Assembly: GCA_036804505.1 (NCBI GenBank)
Contig: DAIRSI010000021.1
Location: 1 to 64,000 of the forward strand
Length of the DNA: 64,000 bases
Direction: 5' to 3'
DNA from: Phocaeicola_A sp036804505
Lineage (GTDB): Bacteria; Bacteroidota; Bacteroidia; Bacteroidales; Bacteroidaceae
In this document: positions 61,494 to 64,000 of the stretch, in pieces
Position numbering within the stretch: the stretch's first letter is position 1
Layout: every line of letters starts with the position of its first letter
The notes under the pieces: model-generated
Database searches by the model: none
Seen by the model: the letters and a program-made list of their open reading frames with translations, nothing else
Told to the model about the DNA's origin: nothing
Position numbers and translations under genes: made by a program

Positions 61494-62401
61494 TTTGTTT
61501 CTTCTTTTTGTCTTTGTACCCATTCTTCTTTGGTTCGTTTCCATCTGTCATGGCTCCAAAGCCAGATATCTGGAGTTTCTTGAATCATCTTTTCCAAATG
61601 TTTCATATAAATGTCGGTTATCTGGAAATCGGGCATAGATTGGGGTGTGATTGTGATTCTTTTGAATTCGCAATGGTAATAACCACGCTTAGGATGTGTC
61701 ACTTCACCATAATATATGATGGCGTCAATTTGTTTGCCTATTTGTTCGGTTCCTGTAAAGACAGCTGTTTCCTGTCCAAAGAATGGCGAAAAATGATGAA
61801 TACTGTTCCATTTGGGTAATTGGTCGGAAATGAATCCGATAATCATTTTCTGCCGTTCGCGCTTTAGCTCAATAATTCGCCTTAGGGTGGTTTTCATGGG
61901 GATGCTTTCTCCATGGAAACGTCCTCTCACTTGTAGAAACAGTTGATCCATGGCCTTGTTGCGAAGAGGATGGTAGATTTGTCCGAATCTTACCTTTTCG
62001 TTCGTTGACCACATTGGTAAAGAAGCGATCCATTCCCAGTTTCCGTAATGTCCCAGATAAACGAAACAGAAATTTTTGTCGTTGTCATCCATGTCCTTTA
62101 TCATTTTGTCCACTCCCGAAAATGTCATCCGTCTCATCAACTGTTCTTTCGAGATGGAGATTAATTTCACGGTTTCTACTATATAGTCACAAAAGAAGGA
62201 ATAATATCTCTTTTCAATGCTTTTCCGCTCTCCGTTTGTCTTTTCGGGAAAGGCCAACAAAAGATTCTTGTGGACTACCTTCCTGCGATAGCGCACCAGA
62301 TAATAGACTATAGGCTTAAGTATATCCGATAGAAAATAAAGGATTCTTAATGGTAACAGTGAAAGCAGATACCAAAATATATAAATGACGGTTTTCTTCA
62401 T
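61490..62401 (-). CDS. LpxL/HtrB-like lipid A acyltransferase
   Basis: Protein of 303 aa. An N-terminal hydrophobic segment (VIYIFWYLLSLLPLRILYFLSD) anchors it. The acyltransferase HX4E motif is present as LGHYGNWEW, and further family marks are GFISDQLPKWNSIHHFSPFFGQET and a C-terminal HDRWKR. Late lipid A acyltransferases add a secondary acyl chain from acyl-ACP. Bacteroides lipid A usually carries fewer and longer chains than E. coli, so the chain moved here is unknown. It overlaps by ATGA both upstream (kinase) and downstream (GT) genes, so the order of synthesis is probably fixed at the translation level. Confidence 0.9.
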   Translation of the reverse strand: MKKTVIYIFWYLLSLLPLRILYFLSDILKPIVYYLVRYRRKVVHKNLLLAFPEKTNGERKSIEKRYYSFFCDYIVETVKLISISKEQLMRRMTFSGVDKMIKDMDDNDKNFCFVYLGHYGNWEWIASLPMWSTNEKVRFGQIYHPLRNKAMDQLFLQVRGRFHGESIPMKTTLRRIIELKRERQKMIIGFISDQLPKWNSIHHFSPFFGQETAVFTGTEQIGKQIDAIIYYGEVTHPKRGYYHCEFKRITITPQSMPDFQITDIYMKHLEKMIQETPDIWLWSHDRWKRTKEEWVQRQKEETK

Positions 62402-63141
62402 TTCTTTCCTTTTAAAAGCCTTATAATCTTTCTTTTTCTTTCAAACTTATGTAGCCTGTCCAGAACAAACGAGACGCAATATTCCGAATCCCAATGCCGT
62501 ATCTCTGCATACCTTTTTATAAGGTATGTAAGTAATTCTCTTTGATGGCTGAGTCTTTTCAGATTATCCAGACACTCTTCCTGACTTGGCTTATTCTTGA
62601 ATTTGGAACGATTGGTATCAATAACAGAGAATTGATATCTGCCATCTTCATTTATATGGAACAAAATATTCGAAAGGTTCAAGTCACCATGCAAGAATCC
62701 TTTCTGATGCATGAATGCCAAAAAGCCTGATAATGCATCTGCAAGCGATTTGTTGAAATCATCTTGTCTCAACACCCGGGTGTCTTGGTCACTACAATTT
62801 GAGGAAACAAAATATCCCGTGGAGAAGAGTCCGTTTTCTTTGATTTCAATGTAAGCTACCGCTTCAGGGGTGTTTATCTGTAATTGTTCTAGATGTAACG
62901 CGTATTGATAGGCTCGCCTGGCTTTGCTGGCTCTGAAAAAAGTGTAGTCTATTCTCTGGAAGGGAAGTGGCTTTTTATAGCGTTTCACGACCAGTTGCAT
63001 ATCGCCTTTTTGAAATCTCCTTACTTTGTTTCGCTCGTCATACAGCAGTTCACCCTCATTGTCATAAATTCCAGGGATGCTTCTTATGAAAGAAGAAAAG
63101 GAATCGTATTTGGGGTTGATTTCAATCTTGCTGCTTATCAT
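62398..63141 (-). CDS. LPS-type kinase (InaA/KdkA-like)
   Basis: Protein of 247 aa with a protein-kinase-like fold. The ATP-binding Lys is in MQLVVKRYKKP, the catalytic loop is FLHGDLNLSNIL and the metal Asp is in VIDTNRSKF. The family phosphorylates Kdo or heptose in the LPS inner core. As Bacteroides LPS carries a phosphorylated Kdo, a Kdo-4-kinase-like role is likely. Its start and stop overlap GT9 and acyltransferase genes by 4 bases (ATGA at both). Confidence 0.87.
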   Translation of the reverse strand: MISSKIEINPKYDSFSSFIRSIPGIYDNEGELLYDERNKVRRFQKGDMQLVVKRYKKPLPFQRIDYTFFRASKARRAYQYALHLEQLQINTPEAVAYIEIKENGLFSTGYFVSSNCSDQDTRVLRQDDFNKSLADALSGFLAFMHQKGFLHGDLNLSNILFHINEDGRYQFSVIDTNRSKFKNKPSQEECLDNLKRLSHQRELLTYLIKRYAEIRHWDSEYCVSFVLDRLHKFERKRKIIRLLKGKK

Positions 63142-64000
63142 TTTTTTTCGTTAATGATTTCTAGGACTTTGTTGACTACCGTTTCCGGTTGTATCCCATT
63201 CAGACAAGCCAAATCACCTCTTGCACAAGGCTTTTTGCCATATACCGAGCAAGGACGGCAATCCAGACTGATTTGGATTGCGTTATCAGGATTTTGCCCC
63301 CATCCCATAAAGCCAAGGCACGGATGAGTTGCTCCCCAGATGGAAATGACAGGTGTGCCCACAAGAGATGCCAGATGCATGTTTGCCGAATCCATGGATA
63401 CCATTACATCCAGATGGCTGATAAGTATTAGTTCTTCTCGCTTGCTGTATTTGCCGGCAACCGATGTTATTCTTGAATAGAAATTAGCCCATTGCTCCAA
63501 GGTATCCTTTTCTTTTTTGCCTGCGCCGAAGAGGAATACTTGCACATCTTCAATTTTTTCTAATGCTGATAAGACTTGCGCCATCTTTTCCAACGGGTAT
63601 ATTTTTTCTGAATGTGCTGCAAAGGGAGCTATTCCTACCCATTTGTCTTTTCCCTTGACAGTCTTGAACATCGGAATGCTGCTTAATTCAGGACATGATG
63701 AATTTTCCCAAATAGAGGAGAACTCTAGTTTTACGGGATATCCCAGTTCTGACAGGACTTGGGCATATCTTTCGAATGAAGAAGGCAGTTGAATGAGTTG
63801 CTTTTCCTTTTTTGCAGAAATCAGGGCTTTCTTTTGGGAACGTCCTTTATTGATGTGGCGTACCCGTATTTCTTTGTTCAGAGAAAATCTCCACCGGAGG
63901 AATTTGCTTCGGATCACATCGTGCAAATCACCCACAGCATTGAAATTTTCTTCGCTGAGTTCATTGTACAGTTTCATCAATCCATTCAATCCATGGTAGT
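63138..64000 (-). CDS. GT9 family heptosyltransferase-like glycosyltransferase, 5' end cut by window edge
   Basis: The reading frame is open to the right edge, so at least 286 residues are present and about 60 N-terminal residues are outside the window. GT9 motifs seen are VGIAPFAAHSEKIYPLEKM (donor loop), VSMDSANMHLASLVGTPVISIWGATHPCLGF with Asp and His for nucleotide-sugar binding. GT9 enzymes add heptose or another sugar to Kdo-lipid A. It is the first visible gene of the six-gene minus-strand operon (GT9, kinase, acyltransferase, GalfT-like, two GT4). The ATG/TTG near 63989 is internal, not the start. Confidence 0.92.
   Translation of the reverse strand, partial: YHGLNGLMKLYNELSEENFNAVGDLHDVIRSKFLRWRFSLNKEIRVRHINKGRSQKKALISAKKEKQLIQLPSSFERYAQVLSELGYPVKLEFSSIWENSSCPELSSIPMFKTVKGKDKWVGIAPFAAHSEKIYPLEKMAQVLSALEKIEDVQVFLFGAGKKEKDTLEQWANFYSRITSVAGKYSKREELILISHLDVMVSMDSANMHLASLVGTPVISIWGATHPCLGFMGWGQNPDNAIQISLDCRPCSVYGKKPCARGDLACLNGIQPETVVNKVLEIINEKK

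Noticed and set aside
1..64000. Insertion sequences, prophage or integrative elements
   Set aside because: No transposase, integrase, mobilisation or phage structural gene was recognised on either strand.

Overview
The window looks like chromosomal DNA of a gut-type Bacteroidales bacterium, most likely Bacteroides, Phocaeicola or a close relative. The evidence is the SusC/SusD pair under an ECF sigma/FecR pair, many promoters of the Bacteroides form TTTG-N19-TAnnTTTG, fused SecDF, fused KorA, a large-form IspG, glycoside hydrolases of families 2, 20 and 97, and many small lipoproteins. I saw no insertion sequence, prophage, CRISPR array or rRNA gene. One tRNA gene is present. The last gene runs off the right edge.

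Layout. 1-8237 is mostly a minus-strand block: SufE, an animal-type glutaminyl cyclase, a C26/M19 double-domain peptidase and an Lrp/AsnC regulator (apparent operon), then two FKBP isomerases. A plus-strand sirtuin and rubredoxin pair is followed by a minus-strand Na/phosphate symporter. 8325-14502 is a plus-strand housekeeping run: nucleoside kinase, RpoN, a PAP2-like membrane protein, PurE and IspG. 14510-15831 holds a cation-diffusion exporter and a Fur-family regulator with a good dyad at its promoter.

15991-32513 is a polysaccharide/glycoprotein utilisation region: ECF sigma, FecR anti-sigma, SusC with an STN signalling domain, SusD, GH20, GH2, then (after a terminator and an unusual 5 x 22-bp repeat that is also a large dyad) GH97 and an S9 peptidase. 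Together they could sense, import and cut a host-type or galactose/hexosamine-bearing glycan, but the substrate is not shown by the sequence. It is followed by a small exported Lys/Ala/Cys-rich protein of unknown function, probably the least described gene here.

33140-47622 is core physiology: membrane pyrophosphatase, 2-oxoacid:ferredoxin oxidoreductase KorAB, tRNA-Arg(CCU), SecDF, an EEP-family hydrolase, two tandem rhomboid proteases, HU, ArgS and RNase HI.

47651-64000 is an envelope-glycan region: an LtaS-like sulfatase-fold transferase, an ArnT-like lipid-linked-sugar transferase, a polyprenyl-phosphate GT2 with GtrA, a DegT aminotransferase, a glucose-1-phosphate cytidylyltransferase, LicD, a UDP-glucuronate-decarboxylase-like SDR with UDP-glucose dehydrogenase, then a tightly overlapping minus-strand operon (GT9, LPS-type kinase, LpxL-like acyltransferase, galactofuranosyltransferase-like GT, two GT4) that looks like LPS core assembly. 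Taken together the nucleotide-sugar and lipid-carrier genes resemble a dispersed 4-amino-pentose (Ara4N-like) pathway; this is an inference.
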